Virus record (IMG/VR): IMGVR_UViG_3300044701_002789
Coordinates: 186,001 to 250,000 of that record
From: a virus
DNA: 64,000 nucleotides
Strand: one strand, 5' to 3'
A model generated the notes under the pieces. The model made no database searches. It saw only the letters and a program-made list of their open reading frames with translations, and was not told where the DNA came from. Within the stretch, counting starts at the first letter, position 1. The number at the start of each line of letters is the position of its first letter. The position numbers and the translations under genes were made by a program. This document shows positions 27,205 through 36,353 of the stretch, piece by piece.

Positions 27205-28659
27205 TTATAGTTTTAAATATTCTACTATTAAAATTGTACCCGCAGCTCCGGTTCCACCAACAACACCTGTAAGTAAATTTATATTTACTGCACCAGAACC
27301 TCCTGCACCGGGTTGTGTTGCGTTTATTCCAGCATTTGAACCTGCAGTAAATCTTACTGGTCCGTTTGCTCCGCCGCCCCAATATGATGCACCACCGTTC
27401 CCCGCAGTAACCGTATTGTTACCCACACCCAAACCGGGCAAACCATCGAGTCCAGTATGAAGAATGTCACCTCCAGTAGGAATTCCACCATTTCCACCAT
27501 TAAATGCCGATGTGTTGGCTGCATAAGCACTTCCAGTTCCAAATCCACCTTCTCCACCAGTTCCGACTAAAACAATGGAATCAATTCCAGTACAGGTAAA
27601 AATTGAGTTAGATCCATTTCCACCATTTCCGCCAAGAACAGTACCTGCAGCACCTCCACCTCCAACAGTATAGGTGGCGGTTGTCCCCAATTGTGCGGCA
27701 GTTAACCATTTAATTGATGTTCCTCCTCCTCCTCCGCCTCCAGAGCAACTACCAGATGAACCATCGGAGTCGGATCCTCCTCCTCCACCACCTCCACCAG
27801 TGACGAATACTTGAGCAATTATTGTTTTTGGATCTCTAGTAAAAGTTCCTGAACCTACTGAATTATATCTGGTTATTTTTACTGATGATATTCCTACGCT
27901 TCCATCTACTTCCACACTCCCATCCACTTTTACATTTCCAGCAACATGGAGTTTTGAATTTAATTGTGGATTCAATGTTCCTATACTAATAGAACCATCT
28001 AGAAATAAATTACTTGTACTCGGATTAAAACTGAATGGGGGTGATGTTGTTCTTATACTTGGCGTCTGATTTCCAGTTCCTGCAACAAACACTGGATAAA
28101 ATGTCGAATTGGTAGTAGTATCAAATGCTGAAATGACATTAGATGGTCCATTTAATCCTTGAATTCCTTGAGATCCTGTAGTTCCTTGAATTGATATTCC
28201 CTGAGTTCCTTGAATACCAAAATTACCTTGAATACCTTGAATTCCTTGAGATCCTGTAGTTCCTTGAATTGATATTCCCTGAGTTCCTTGAATACCAAAA
28301 TTACCTTGAATACCTTGAATTCCTTGAGATCCTGTAGTTCCTTGAATTGATATTCCCTGAGTTCCTTGAATACCAAAATTACCTTGAATACCTTGAATTC
28401 CTTGAGATCCTGTAGTTCCTTGACGACCTTGAATACCTTGAGTTCCTTGAGATCCTGTAGATCCTTGAGTACCTTGAATACCTTGAGTTCCTTGAGATCC
28501 TGTAGATCCTTGAGTACCTTGAATACCTTGAGTTCCTTGAGATCCTGTAGTTCCTTGACGACCTTGAATACCCTGAGTTCCTTGAGATCCTGTAGATCCT
28601 TGAATTCCCTGAGTGCCCCTAAAACTTGAATCTAAAAATGCGGAAAGATTTACTGGCAT
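27205..28659 (-). CDS. Collagen-like tail fibre with glycine-rich C-terminal domain
   Basis: A 484-residue fibre protein. After MPVNLSAFLDSSFR, residues about 14-172 are Gly-X-Y repeats with the motif GTQGIQGSTGSQ. In the middle a 26-residue unit (GNFGIQGTQGISIQGTTGSQ plus GIQGIQ) is repeated three times and breaks the triplet phase at GISIQG. A beta-rich stalk with VAGNVKVDGSVEVDGSVGIS follows, then from about residue 280 a glycine-rich head (VTGGGGGGGGSDSDGSSGS) like T-even gp38-type adhesins. The head is probably the receptor-binding part. Proline is absent from the collagen repeats. Confidence 0.8.
   Translation of the reverse strand: MPVNLSAFLDSSFRGTQGIQGSTGSQGTQGIQGRQGTTGSQGTQGIQGTQGSTGSQGTQGIQGTQGSTGSQGTQGIQGRQGTTGSQGIQGIQGNFGIQGTQGISIQGTTGSQGIQGIQGNFGIQGTQGISIQGTTGSQGIQGIQGNFGIQGTQGISIQGTTGSQGIQGLNGPSNVISAFDTTTNSTFYPVFVAGTGNQTPSIRTTSPPFSFNPSTSNLFLDGSISIGTLNPQLNSKLHVAGNVKVDGSVEVDGSVGISSVKITRYNSVGSGTFTRDPKTIIAQVFVTGGGGGGGGSDSDGSSGSCSGGGGGGGTSIKWLTAAQLGTTATYTVGGGGAAGTVLGGNGGNGSNSIFTCTGIDSIVLVGTGGEGGFGTGSAYAANTSAFNGGNGGIPTGGDILHTGLDGLPGLGVGNNTVTAGNGGASYWGGGANGPVRFTAGSNAGINATQPGAGGSGAVNINLLTGVVGGTGAAGTILIVEYLKL
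28138..28620 (-). repeat. Short tandem repeats coding collagen triplets
   Basis: Units of 36 nt and a 78-nt triplicate encode Gly-X-Y triplets of the 484-aa fibre. High identity between units makes this a place for slippage, length variation and misassembly. Confidence 0.8.
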
Positions 28660-28740
28660 ATTAAAATATTTTTAACTGTTTATTTTTTATATTATATCCC
28701 TGAACCACAAGATTTTTATGTATTATATGCGTTAAAATAT

Positions 28741-29100
28741 TTATGTGTATATTTTTATTTCTTTATAAAGAGAATTATGTGTCTCGTTAATTTCTCTTTT
28801 TATTCTTGCTCTTTCATCATTAGTAATATAAACACCTCTCGCAAGTTCTATAAATTTCTCATCAAACACTTGAGATTTTTCCATCACTCTTAATTCATCT
28901 TCAATTTTCCAGAGTTTACGATTGATTGTAAGTAATTTTGAAACATAAGATGCATCATAAACCTTATGTTCTTGTGCAATTTGAATAAGTTCTTGAAGTT
29001 CCTTCTTTACATATTCATTAGAAGTGTGTTGTGACTTAATGGAAAGTATAGAAATTTTATCTAAAAGTTCACCGACTGATACTGGAATTTCAATTCTCAT
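28741..29100 (-). CDS. DUF6165-like protein
   Basis: A 119-residue protein starting MRIEIPVSVGELLDKISILS, then helical with ELIQIAQEHKVYDASYVSKL. This N terminus matches the DUF6165 family, whose members are commonly found among glycan-biosynthesis genes. The stop is followed by a late-like AT-rich region. It overlaps the end of the methyltransferase-GT2 gene. Confidence 0.6.
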   Translation of the reverse strand: MRIEIPVSVGELLDKISILSIKSQHTSNEYVKKELQELIQIAQEHKVYDASYVSKLLTINRKLWKIEDELRVMEKSQVFDEKFIELARGVYITNDERARIKREINETHNSLYKEIKIYT

Positions 29101-30646
29101 TTGTAGTATTATAAAGATTTAAAATTGCATCAGTTCTTTCTTTGAGATTTATTGTTTCTTGTGAAAATCCAGATGCAAATATAATGATATTTGGATTTTG
29201 TGTGAGTTTTCCAATGTTTAATAGATGAGTAAATGCCTTACCCATTAAATGACCACCAAGGTTCATTGCTTCACTTAATGCGTGAAATGCATAATTAGAT
29301 GCTCTTGAAATATCTTGAAGTTGTATGAGACAAATACTCGTCATAATAAACACATCAACTCTTGTCGGGTCAAAATAAGGTTTAGACATATTCAAATATT
29401 CTTGACCCAATTCAACTGCTTTTTGAATGTTTTGAACTTGATAATAATGTTTAAATATAAACCAGAGATAATAAATGTTTTGATACTGTTCATACTCTCT
29501 TTCACAAATTGAAAGATAGAATAATTCCTTATCTATTGTATTATGAATATTTTTTGTAATCTTAATTGTGGTATCTACTGCAACTTCATTTAGATAATCT
29601 TTTGTTGGAATAAACATTGGAGTTTCATGAACTGAATTCACCCAGGTATAATTCTTGGTTCGGTGAAAGCGAATATGTGAAGTTTGACCCAAGGTTGGTT
29701 CATTGTCTCCTTCTTTATCATATCGTTCGTGTCTAAATGCAGTGAATTCATTTGAGATTACTTCAAGACCTTCTGGAAAGAAATCATCTAAATCTTCATT
29801 AAAATCCAATGAAAATGCCCAGTCAGTTTTTACATAAGATAATGCTTGATTTCTTGCGATTGAGAAATCAAACTCTTCTCTGGTTTGTGAGTGTTGATGA
29901 ACTTCAATTCCCGCTTCTTGCAGTAGTTCTACTGTTTTATCAGTACTTCCGGTATCAACTACAACAGTGTGAGTGAATTTCTTTGAGTTCTCAATGAACT
30001 TTTGAATATTCTTTTCTTCGTTTTTGCAAATTGCATATAATGTAATTTCCATTTTATCTCCTTGTTTTTGATGTAACCAAACTTTACTTAATGTACAATC
30101 TCCACGATTAAGAAGAACTACAGATTTACCTGTAAAATATTCATTAACTGCTTGAATAACTCCATTCCAACTAATTACATAATCATCGCCGGTAATAAAA
30201 CCTCCCGGTTTGACCTTTGGATACCATGCAATAATGTCTGCAAGAACATTTTCATAATCGTGAGATGCATCAATATGAACAAAATCAAGACTATTATCTT
30301 CAAACTGTTTTGCTGCCTCAATACTTGTGGTTTGTAATGGTATTACATAATTACTTACACCACATTGTTCAAGATTATATTTAAATGCATCAAATAAAGT
30401 AAAATTCTGTGTCTTTAATCTATTTAATGCTTCTTTATGAGCATCTTCATCACTACCTTCCCAAGTATCTACTGCATAAAACTTGATGTTTTTATTTGAG
30501 TTCTTAATCTGTTCTCCCATATAACAAGTTGATTGCCCCATCCAAGAACCCACTTCTACGAAAGTTGAGTTATCTGGGCAGTATTTGATTGCTAAATCAT
30601 AAAGATTAGTATAAGAAAAATAACCCTCAATGTCTTTCCAATTCAT
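29090..30646 (-). CDS. Methyltransferase-GT2 glycosyltransferase-TPR fusion
   Basis: 518 residues from the ATG at 30646 (MNWKDIEGYFSYTNLYDLAI), overlapping the upstream stop as ATGA; the open TTG at 30661 is rejected. Domain 1 (about 1-185) is a class I methyltransferase: FVEVGSWMGQSTCYMGE, FYAVDTWEGSDEDAH and DFVHIDASHDYENVLADI. Domain 2 (about 200-380) is a GT2 glycosyltransferase: ITLYAICKNEEKNIQKFIEN, VVVDTGSTDKTVELL and a DFNEDL acidic site in place of DxD. The C-terminal 120 residues are helical and TPR-like. Confidence 0.8.
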   Translation of the reverse strand: MNWKDIEGYFSYTNLYDLAIKYCPDNSTFVEVGSWMGQSTCYMGEQIKNSNKNIKFYAVDTWEGSDEDAHKEALNRLKTQNFTLFDAFKYNLEQCGVSNYVIPLQTTSIEAAKQFEDNSLDFVHIDASHDYENVLADIIAWYPKVKPGGFITGDDYVISWNGVIQAVNEYFTGKSVVLLNRGDCTLSKVWLHQKQGDKMEITLYAICKNEEKNIQKFIENSKKFTHTVVVDTGSTDKTVELLQEAGIEVHQHSQTREEFDFSIARNQALSYVKTDWAFSLDFNEDLDDFFPEGLEVISNEFTAFRHERYDKEGDNEPTLGQTSHIRFHRTKNYTWVNSVHETPMFIPTKDYLNEVAVDTTIKITKNIHNTIDKELFYLSICEREYEQYQNIYYLWFIFKHYYQVQNIQKAVELGQEYLNMSKPYFDPTRVDVFIMTSICLIQLQDISRASNYAFHALSEAMNLGGHLMGKAFTHLLNIGKLTQNPNIIIFASGFSQETINLKERTDAILNLYNTTNEN

Positions 30647-31341
30647 AAGTATTTTTTCCAATCAATACAAGGTGATAAGAGGTCTGCTTCGCAATGTGTA
30701 GAATAACCAGGAATGGAAGATATTAATACTCTTCCATTTTGTGATAGTTCTATAAATTTTGAATGGTCTGTTGATGGTTCTACATCTGTTGAATGTTTGA
30801 TATGAGTATCAAAATCATTCATTAAAGTTGAATATTCAACCGCAAAAGTATTTGTAGTTGAAGGGGTCGCCATCCAATGAGATGAGTTGGTATGAAGAAC
30901 CTTGGTTCTAAAATCTCTGTAGAACTCCATGTATTTATCTCTATGGTCATATAGGGTTACATAATCTGCATAAAGTTCAAAACCCTCTAAAAGAATTTTA
31001 TCCCAACCTGGACGATGAATATAGTCATCTTCTAAAAAGTAAATGATTTCTCCTTTACGATGAACAGTATTTTTAACAAGATTTAGAGTTTCAATAAAAC
31101 TCTTTGCTTCTCCACCAGAGTTAATAATATGAACTTTTTCTTCTTGGGATAAAAAGGTGTCTTCAATCTTACCGTAATATTCATCATACACAATAGTGTA
31201 ATTGGTGGTTTCTGGATTTAAAGTGTTCTTAAAATTTTGAAAAACCTTTTCTTTACTCCACCACTTTGGTCTTTGTTTTCCGGGAGTTTCTTGTATTTTA
31301 GACTGATAACAGTGTCTTAAATAAACATTAATTTTTTTCAT
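30643..31341 (-). CDS. GT-A type glycosyltransferase-like protein
   Basis: 232 residues from the ATG at 31341 (MKKINVYLRHCYQSKIQETP), preceded by GGAGAAA; a longer frame to 31386 is open. Residues about 105-125 contain IIYFLEDDYIHRPGWDKILL, an EDD site in a GT-A context, followed by YVTLYDHRDKYMEFY. The end of the protein binds metal or sugar candidates (STHCEADLL). The specific sugar is unknown. Confidence 0.65.
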   Translation of the reverse strand: MKKINVYLRHCYQSKIQETPGKQRPKWWSKEKVFQNFKNTLNPETTNYTIVYDEYYGKIEDTFLSQEEKVHIINSGGEAKSFIETLNLVKNTVHRKGEIIYFLEDDYIHRPGWDKILLEGFELYADYVTLYDHRDKYMEFYRDFRTKVLHTNSSHWMATPSTTNTFAVEYSTLMNDFDTHIKHSTDVEPSTDHSKFIELSQNGRVLISSIPGYSTHCEADLLSPCIDWKKYL

Positions 31342-32131
31342 TGAGTTTCTCCAAATCATATTCATTCCACCAGGATTTCCAATCAATAAAGAAATCTTTA
31401 TCCCAATCTGTTTGCATATGTAATGCTAACGATGGAATTGGATTAAAACAGTAGTATCCTCTTTCATAATAAATTCGGTCAATACTTTCCATTTCCATTA
31501 CTGGTGAGACTTCACTGGTTCCCATCTTGTAGAATAAATCCCAGTTCTTTTCTATTATACTCACATGGGTCATTAAAGTAAATGCAGGATGAATATTTGT
31601 TCTCCAGTATCTGTCTTTGCCGACAACGATGTTACAAGGTACTGCAGTGTTTTGTGGGTCGTGATATTCTGCAGGTTTGTTAAAAGGAAAGATACTTGCA
31701 GGAGCACCTAAATTACAACTGAATTGATTGATTGCGTGTATCATCAGTTCAATTGAATTCTTTTGATGAAGAAAATCATCTTGAACAAAATAAACCCAAT
31801 CTCTTCCAAATGATTTTCCATACTCATAACATCTCAAAATAGAAGGCATAATACCATAAGTTTCAAGATGTGTTAGGTTAATCTTGAATTTTGCAATATT
31901 GATTAATTTTTGAAGAATATCTAAGAATTCTTGAGATGAATGGTCATCAAAAATTTGCAGTTGTATTTCATAATCAGGATATTTTTCTTGAGCAAAATTC
32001 AAACTATCAATTAAAGAAAATACACAATGAGATGATACTTCTATCTTTGGTGCATTGCAGTATCTTGTTTGACTATCATCCCGATTTCCTTTTGAGTGAG
32101 TTTGCAAAACAACTAACAAATGAGTTTTCAT
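31328..32131 (-). CDS. GT2-like glycosyltransferase
   Basis: A 267-residue protein with QIFDDHSSQEFLDILQKLIN in the nucleotide-binding half and VYFVQDDFLHQKNSIELMIH as the DxD-like site. The C-terminal part contains PVMEMESIDRIYYERGYYCF. The tight overlaps with the genes on either side place it in a co-translated glycosyltransferase group. Confidence 0.65.
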   Translation of the reverse strand: MKTHLLVVLQTHSKGNRDDSQTRYCNAPKIEVSSHCVFSLIDSLNFAQEKYPDYEIQLQIFDDHSSQEFLDILQKLINIAKFKINLTHLETYGIMPSILRCYEYGKSFGRDWVYFVQDDFLHQKNSIELMIHAINQFSCNLGAPASIFPFNKPAEYHDPQNTAVPCNIVVGKDRYWRTNIHPAFTLMTHVSIIEKNWDLFYKMGTSEVSPVMEMESIDRIYYERGYYCFNPIPSLALHMQTDWDKDFFIDWKSWWNEYDLEKLNEKN

Positions 32132-32910
32132 ATATCAAATTTGGAATATAGTTTCATATTTTCTTCTCCTATAATTTCTATAGGGTCTTGTGAGATTTTA
32201 GAAAGATTTGGACGAATAGTGTGAAGGTCTTTCAGTCCCCATGCCTCATCTTTTTCTTCTCCACAAGCATTTTCAATATTGTGAAAAGTATTTGTGTGAG
32301 ATGTAACTTCTAAAAACTCATAGATTTTATTGAGTTCTTGTTGTGGATTGTTTAGTAGTTGATTGTATTCTACCAGATGAACCCACTCCGGATATTTATT
32401 CAGTCCATAAATCATACTCTCATAAGAAGGAGAAACATAATATCTCCAAATGTATTCTGCACGATTGTTATTTGTAATGGAAAGATTATCTTTTTTTAAG
32501 TGATTATCAATAAAGTTATCTTGATGTCCTGTTCTTTCTATGAGGGAGATATAGGAAGTAAGAACTTCTGGAATGGGACGATAAGTTGCGACAATCTTGG
32601 GTTTGTTTGATAAGAACATTTGTACTGTATCAAGGTTCTTGCCCCAAAATCTATGTTTGTCTAATATGATTGATTTTGGAATATGATTATAGAAATTTGC
32701 AAGAACTGACTTATAGACATTATAAGAGATTGATTTGCGGTCAAAGGTGAATTGTTGGTCTATACGATTAAAAGATTTCTCAATATCAGTCACTACATCT
32801 CCTAATGGTGATGTAGGAGATACATAAATTTCTGGATGTTGATTGAGAATTGAACCTAATAATGTTGAACCACTTCTTGGAAGTCCTCCAAGAAAATATA
32901 AAGTTTTCAT
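32128..32910 (-). CDS. Sulfotransferase-family protein
   Basis: 260 residues from the ATG at 32910 (MKTLYFLGGLPRSGSTLLGS); an upstream extension in-frame to 32985 overlaps the RCC1 gene and is rejected. The GLPRSGST loop is the 5'-phosphosulfate (PAPS) binding motif of sulfotransferases. PKIVATYRPIPEVLTSYISL is the expected 3'-phosphate binding region. The C terminus has a late helix. Sulfation of fibre protein Tyr or of a glycan is plausible; a PAPS-dependent phage enzyme would rely on host PAPS. Confidence 0.75.
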   Translation of the reverse strand: MKTLYFLGGLPRSGSTLLGSILNQHPEIYVSPTSPLGDVVTDIEKSFNRIDQQFTFDRKSISYNVYKSVLANFYNHIPKSIILDKHRFWGKNLDTVQMFLSNKPKIVATYRPIPEVLTSYISLIERTGHQDNFIDNHLKKDNLSITNNNRAEYIWRYYVSPSYESMIYGLNKYPEWVHLVEYNQLLNNPQQELNKIYEFLEVTSHTNTFHNIENACGEEKDEAWGLKDLHTIRPNLSKISQDPIEIIGEENMKLYSKFDI

Positions 32911-32918
32911 AGTTGTTT

Positions 32919-34109
32919 TTATAATGTTGGGTCGTTGTATGTGAGTGCTACCGTATGAGTAGCTCCACCATTCACTTGTTTCCAATTAGTTCCACCGGCA
33001 AATGTAGTGATTGGAGTACTTCTGTTTCCTGTAGTTGCTCCATTTCCAAGTCGTCCACTATCTCCACTACCCCAAATCCAAAGGGTTCCATCGGTCTTGA
33101 TTGCTACTATGTGATCACTTCCAGCATTCACCTGTTTCCAGGTGGTTCCTCCAGCAAATGTGGTGACTGGAGTACTTATATTTCCAGTAGTTACTCCATT
33201 TCCAAGTTCTCCAGTACTTCCAAAACCCCAAGTCCATAGAGTTCCATCAGTCTTGATTGCTGCTGTGTTTGCTCTACTAACACTCACTTGTTTCCAATTG
33301 GTTCCGCCAGCAAATGTGGTGACTGGAGTACTTCTGTCTGTGGTTGAGGCATTCCCAAGATTTCCATATTGATTTCTACCCCAAGTCCATAGAGTTCCAT
33401 CGGTTTTGATTGCTGCTGTGTGAGGGGCGGCGGTGCCGCTGACAGCACTTACTTGTTTCCAATTCTTGCCACCGGCAAATGTGGTGACTGGAGTGCTTCT
33501 ATTTGTAGTTTGTGCATTTCCAAGTGATCCATTACCATTAAACCCCCAAGTCCAAAGGGTTCCATCGGTTTTGATTGCTGATATGTAATCACCACCAGCA
33601 CTCACTTGTTTCCAGTTAGTTCCACCAGCAAATGTGGTGACTGGAGTGCTTCTATCTGTAGTATTTGCATTTCCAAGTTGTCCATTAGTTCCATATCCCC
33701 AAGTCCAAAGAGTTCCATCAGTTTTGATTGCTGCCGTATTCCTACCACCAACACTCACTTGTTTCCAATTGGTTCCTCCAGCAAATGTGGTGATTGGAGT
33801 ACTAAAGGTTCCAGTAGTTGCTCCATTTCCAAGTTGTCCGTATCTCCCATAACCCCAAGTCCAAAGAGTTCCATCGGTTTTGATTGCTGCTACGATAGAA
33901 TTTCCGCAACTTACTTGTTTCCAATTAGTTCCACCAGCAAATGTAGTAACTGGAGTGCTTCTATTTGTAGTTTGTGCATTTCCAAGTCTTCCATTACTTC
34001 CAAAACCCCACACCCATAAGTTTCCATCACGAAATAAATCCGCAGGAATAAAGACATCATCAAAAGAATAATCAACTCCGTCTTGTCTAAAGTTGTAAAA
34101 TGTGGGCAT
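32919..34109 (-). CDS. RCC1-type seven-bladed beta-propeller fibre protein
   Basis: A 396-residue protein. An N-terminal segment of about 30 residues precedes seven RCC1 repeats, each starting with GGTNWKQVS and containing AIKTDGTLWTWG...G.LGNA. The blades would close a seven-bladed propeller. In phages such propellers act as fibre tips or protein-binding modules; the repeat count equals one complete propeller. AAGGATTT precedes the ATG. Confidence 0.8.
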   Translation of the reverse strand: MPTFYNFRQDGVDYSFDDVFIPADLFRDGNLWVWGFGSNGRLGNAQTTNRSTPVTTFAGGTNWKQVSCGNSIVAAIKTDGTLWTWGYGRYGQLGNGATTGTFSTPITTFAGGTNWKQVSVGGRNTAAIKTDGTLWTWGYGTNGQLGNANTTDRSTPVTTFAGGTNWKQVSAGGDYISAIKTDGTLWTWGFNGNGSLGNAQTTNRSTPVTTFAGGKNWKQVSAVSGTAAPHTAAIKTDGTLWTWGRNQYGNLGNASTTDRSTPVTTFAGGTNWKQVSVSRANTAAIKTDGTLWTWGFGSTGELGNGVTTGNISTPVTTFAGGTTWKQVNAGSDHIVAIKTDGTLWIWGSGDSGRLGNGATTGNRSTPITTFAGGTNWKQVNGGATHTVALTYNDPTL

Positions 34110-34125
34110 TTTGGAAATCCTTAAG

Positions 34126-34479
34126 TTACTCTACAAATATTACTGAAGTATTCATCTTATCACCCCAATTTTGAAGATACTTTTTAACATCAGGGTTCAT
34201 CTTCATATTATTTATTGCAAGTGCCTTTAAGTATTGTCCGTTCTCATTATTTTCCACAGAAACCAGTACATCACACTTATCAGGTCTCATTTCTTCAGGA
34301 AGTAGATGTTGAGACCATGCACACTGATAATTTCTACAAACCTCTGGTCGTGCCTTATGAACTCCACAACCTCCCTCTTCAAGAAACTTACATGACTTTC
34401 CGCATCCAAAGTTCCAACCAAATGCATCACCAACCAACCAAGAACAACACGCAGTGCATTCTCCACATTCACGAAACAT
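34126..34479 (-). CDS. YkgJ-like Cys-cluster (Fe-S or Zn) protein
   Basis: A 117-residue protein with CGECTACCSW at residues 5-14, followed by CGKSCKFLEEGGCGVHKARP and VCRNYQCAW. This is the CxxCxxCC signature of the YkgJ/UPF0153 family, implicated in metal or Fe-S binding. The C-terminal half is acidic. Its role in the fibre island is unclear; it might assist a metal-dependent modification enzyme. Confidence 0.75.
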   Translation of the reverse strand: MFRECGECTACCSWLVGDAFGWNFGCGKSCKFLEEGGCGVHKARPEVCRNYQCAWSQHLLPEEMRPDKCDVLVSVENNENGQYLKALAINNMKMNPDVKKYLQNWGDKMNTSVIFVE

Positions 34480-35122
34480 AATTCACCTCTCTATAAAAGT
34501 ATGTATAAGGTTCGTGGTCTTCTGGTTGATATAATGACTTGAATTTACCTTCACCACTACCAATCCAAAATTCACGGTCTAATCTAAAATCACTTTTCAA
34601 AAACTCATCATTTAATCTATTTACATAAGATGCATTTGCCCACCAAAAGTTTCCAACAAAGTGTTGAGTTCCTGCTTTCTCCCAAGATTGTCTCCCATCA
34701 CTCCAAGTAGTCGGTCCTAAAATCTTAAGATTACTTCCCACTGCATCATAATTCTCCAAATACTTCACACACTCCTTCCATCTATCAATGACGAAATACT
34801 CCATCATCAATCTCCAACTCTCTGCATTCATACTTTCTTTTGATACTCCTTTTGTATGAAAGTAAAGAACTCTATAATCTGGATTTTCTTTACAAAAATC
34901 TCTTAAGGAAATTAGAGTATCTGTTTCTTCCTTATGATTTTGATTATAGGTCACAATGGTTTTTTCTGGAATATTAAAGAGTTCCTTATTTCCATTTACT
35001 CCAAAGTGTATATGAAATGCCTCTTGTATTAATCCTGAAGTATATAATCTATGAACCTGTTGTTGGTAAATAAATGCACCCAAATTACATTGAAAAATAT
35101 GGTAAAAGATTGCAAGTTTCAT
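34469..35122 (-). CDS. Glycan-synthesis-like protein (217 aa)
   Basis: MKLAIFYHIFQCNLGAFIYQ begins a mixed alpha/beta protein. YRVLYFHTKGVSKESMNAES and GTQHFVGNFWWANASYVNRL are typical of rhamnan-synthesis and related polysaccharide proteins. I infer a glycosyltransferase-type role, not a proven reaction. It is coupled to both neighbours. Confidence 0.6.
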   Translation of the reverse strand: MKLAIFYHIFQCNLGAFIYQQQVHRLYTSGLIQEAFHIHFGVNGNKELFNIPEKTIVTYNQNHKEETDTLISLRDFCKENPDYRVLYFHTKGVSKESMNAESWRLMMEYFVIDRWKECVKYLENYDAVGSNLKILGPTTWSDGRQSWEKAGTQHFVGNFWWANASYVNRLNDEFLKSDFRLDREFWIGSGEGKFKSLYQPEDHEPYTYFYREVNYVS

Positions 35123-35898
35123 ATTTTGTAACTGTCTCCCTCCATTCCTTTAATTGTAGTCAATCCAAGATTAGGAATACTAATCACATTTTTTTGATTT
35201 AAGAACCGATATAAAGAGTGTTCTACATCAGTACCTGCAGTGTATTGCATCATCTTTTCAAGATAAGTAAAAGTTTTTTCAAGAGAACTTACAATCTCAT
35301 TAAAGAGTATTCGGTCAAAAGACCAAAGACCAGTCACCATCATTCCTTTTGCACCATAAAGATATGCATAGACATTCTCAAGTTCTTTTTCATCATAATT
35401 TTCTGCCTCTTGAGAAAGGTAATCATATTTTTTAATTACATATCGTTCTTCAAGAAACTTTGATTTATAATCATTAATATCAAAGTATTCATTTAATAAG
35501 TATCTTCCAGTAAGTTTAAAAACTCTTTGACTATCTGGAAAAAGATTATGAGTTTTTATGTAATATAAAGTATTCAATAGTCCTCTGGTTTCTAATAAAG
35601 ATTTACCATAAGTAATCAGTTCTGGTCTTTTTTCAAGATTGGAATAGATTTGTTGAAGAACTGGTTCATTTGAAAAATCTAAAAACAAGTCACATTTATT
35701 TCTTAAAATATTCTTATATTCTTCCGCAAGTGTTTGATGAGAACATTCAAATAAAATAATATAAGAAGTTGGTACTTTTTCTCTTACACATTCAATTGTT
35801 TTAAGTGTCTGTTCAAATCGTTGTTCTTCTGTAAATGCACTAAAGTTATTTTCCTGAAAATGTTTGAGTGCAGAACCAATTAGGAATAAAAATTTCAT
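35119..35898 (-). CDS. Possible glycosyltransferase (259 aa)
   Basis: MKFLFLIGSALKHFQENNFS opens an alpha/beta protein with YIILFECSHQTLAEEY and RVFKLTGRYLLNEYFDINDY. KLTGRY-type motifs occur in capsular and O-antigen glycosyltransferases. No DxD is clearly visible, so the assignment stays tentative. Its place between glycan genes supports it. Confidence 0.5.
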   Translation of the reverse strand: MKFLFLIGSALKHFQENNFSAFTEEQRFEQTLKTIECVREKVPTSYIILFECSHQTLAEEYKNILRNKCDLFLDFSNEPVLQQIYSNLEKRPELITYGKSLLETRGLLNTLYYIKTHNLFPDSQRVFKLTGRYLLNEYFDINDYKSKFLEERYVIKKYDYLSQEAENYDEKELENVYAYLYGAKGMMVTGLWSFDRILFNEIVSSLEKTFTYLEKMMQYTAGTDVEHSLYRFLNQKNVISIPNLGLTTIKGMEGDSYKI

Positions 35899-36353
35899 AG
35901 GTAATCTGTATTAAAACTAATAATTATTCTTTCTTCTGTTTCTTCTTCAGTATAATGAATTAAATCACTTGAGAAAATAACCAAAAGACCTGGATAGGGT
36001 GCAATAGATTTATTTGGAAATATCAATGGTGTCTTTCCTGAAATATAAAATGCACCACTGATGATACTTTCTTCGTGTTTATGTGCCTTGAGTTTATTTC
36101 CTGGTTGTGATATATTGAACCAACTGTTGATAATCTTAAGTGATGGAATGTGATATTTATTGCAATATGTATGAATATATTTTTCTATGATGACTTTTAA
36201 TCCATTTAACTCTGGATACATTAAAATCGGCATTCCATAATTATAAGTAGAAACTCCATTTGTTACAAGACCGTGAGTACTGGTTTTGATTTGTAGAAGT
36301 TTATTTTTAATAGAATTTAGATTGAGAAAAGAAAGATTATATTCCTCTATCAT
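35895..36353 (-). CDS. 2OG-Fe(II) oxygenase-like protein
   Basis: A 152-residue double-stranded beta-helix candidate. SWFNISQPGNKLKAHKHEES supplies the HxE/HxH metal pair, LVIFSSDLIHYTEEETEERI gives the distal His, and an Arg follows in ERIIISFN. The arrangement matches small phage dioxygenases of the 2OG-FeII_Oxy_5 type. The substrate may be a tail-fibre residue. The ATG overlaps the stop of the GT9-like gene. Confidence 0.7.
   Translation of the reverse strand: MIEEYNLSFLNLNSIKNKLLQIKTSTHGLVTNGVSTYNYGMPILMYPELNGLKVIIEKYIHTYCNKYHIPSLKIINSWFNISQPGNKLKAHKHEESIISGAFYISGKTPLIFPNKSIAPYPGLLVIFSSDLIHYTEEETEERIIISFNTDYL

Noticed and set aside
28138-28620. Regular short repeats suggestive of a CRISPR array
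   Set aside because: The repeats are in frame and code for Gly-X-Y triplets; there are no unique spacers of constant length and no cas genes.
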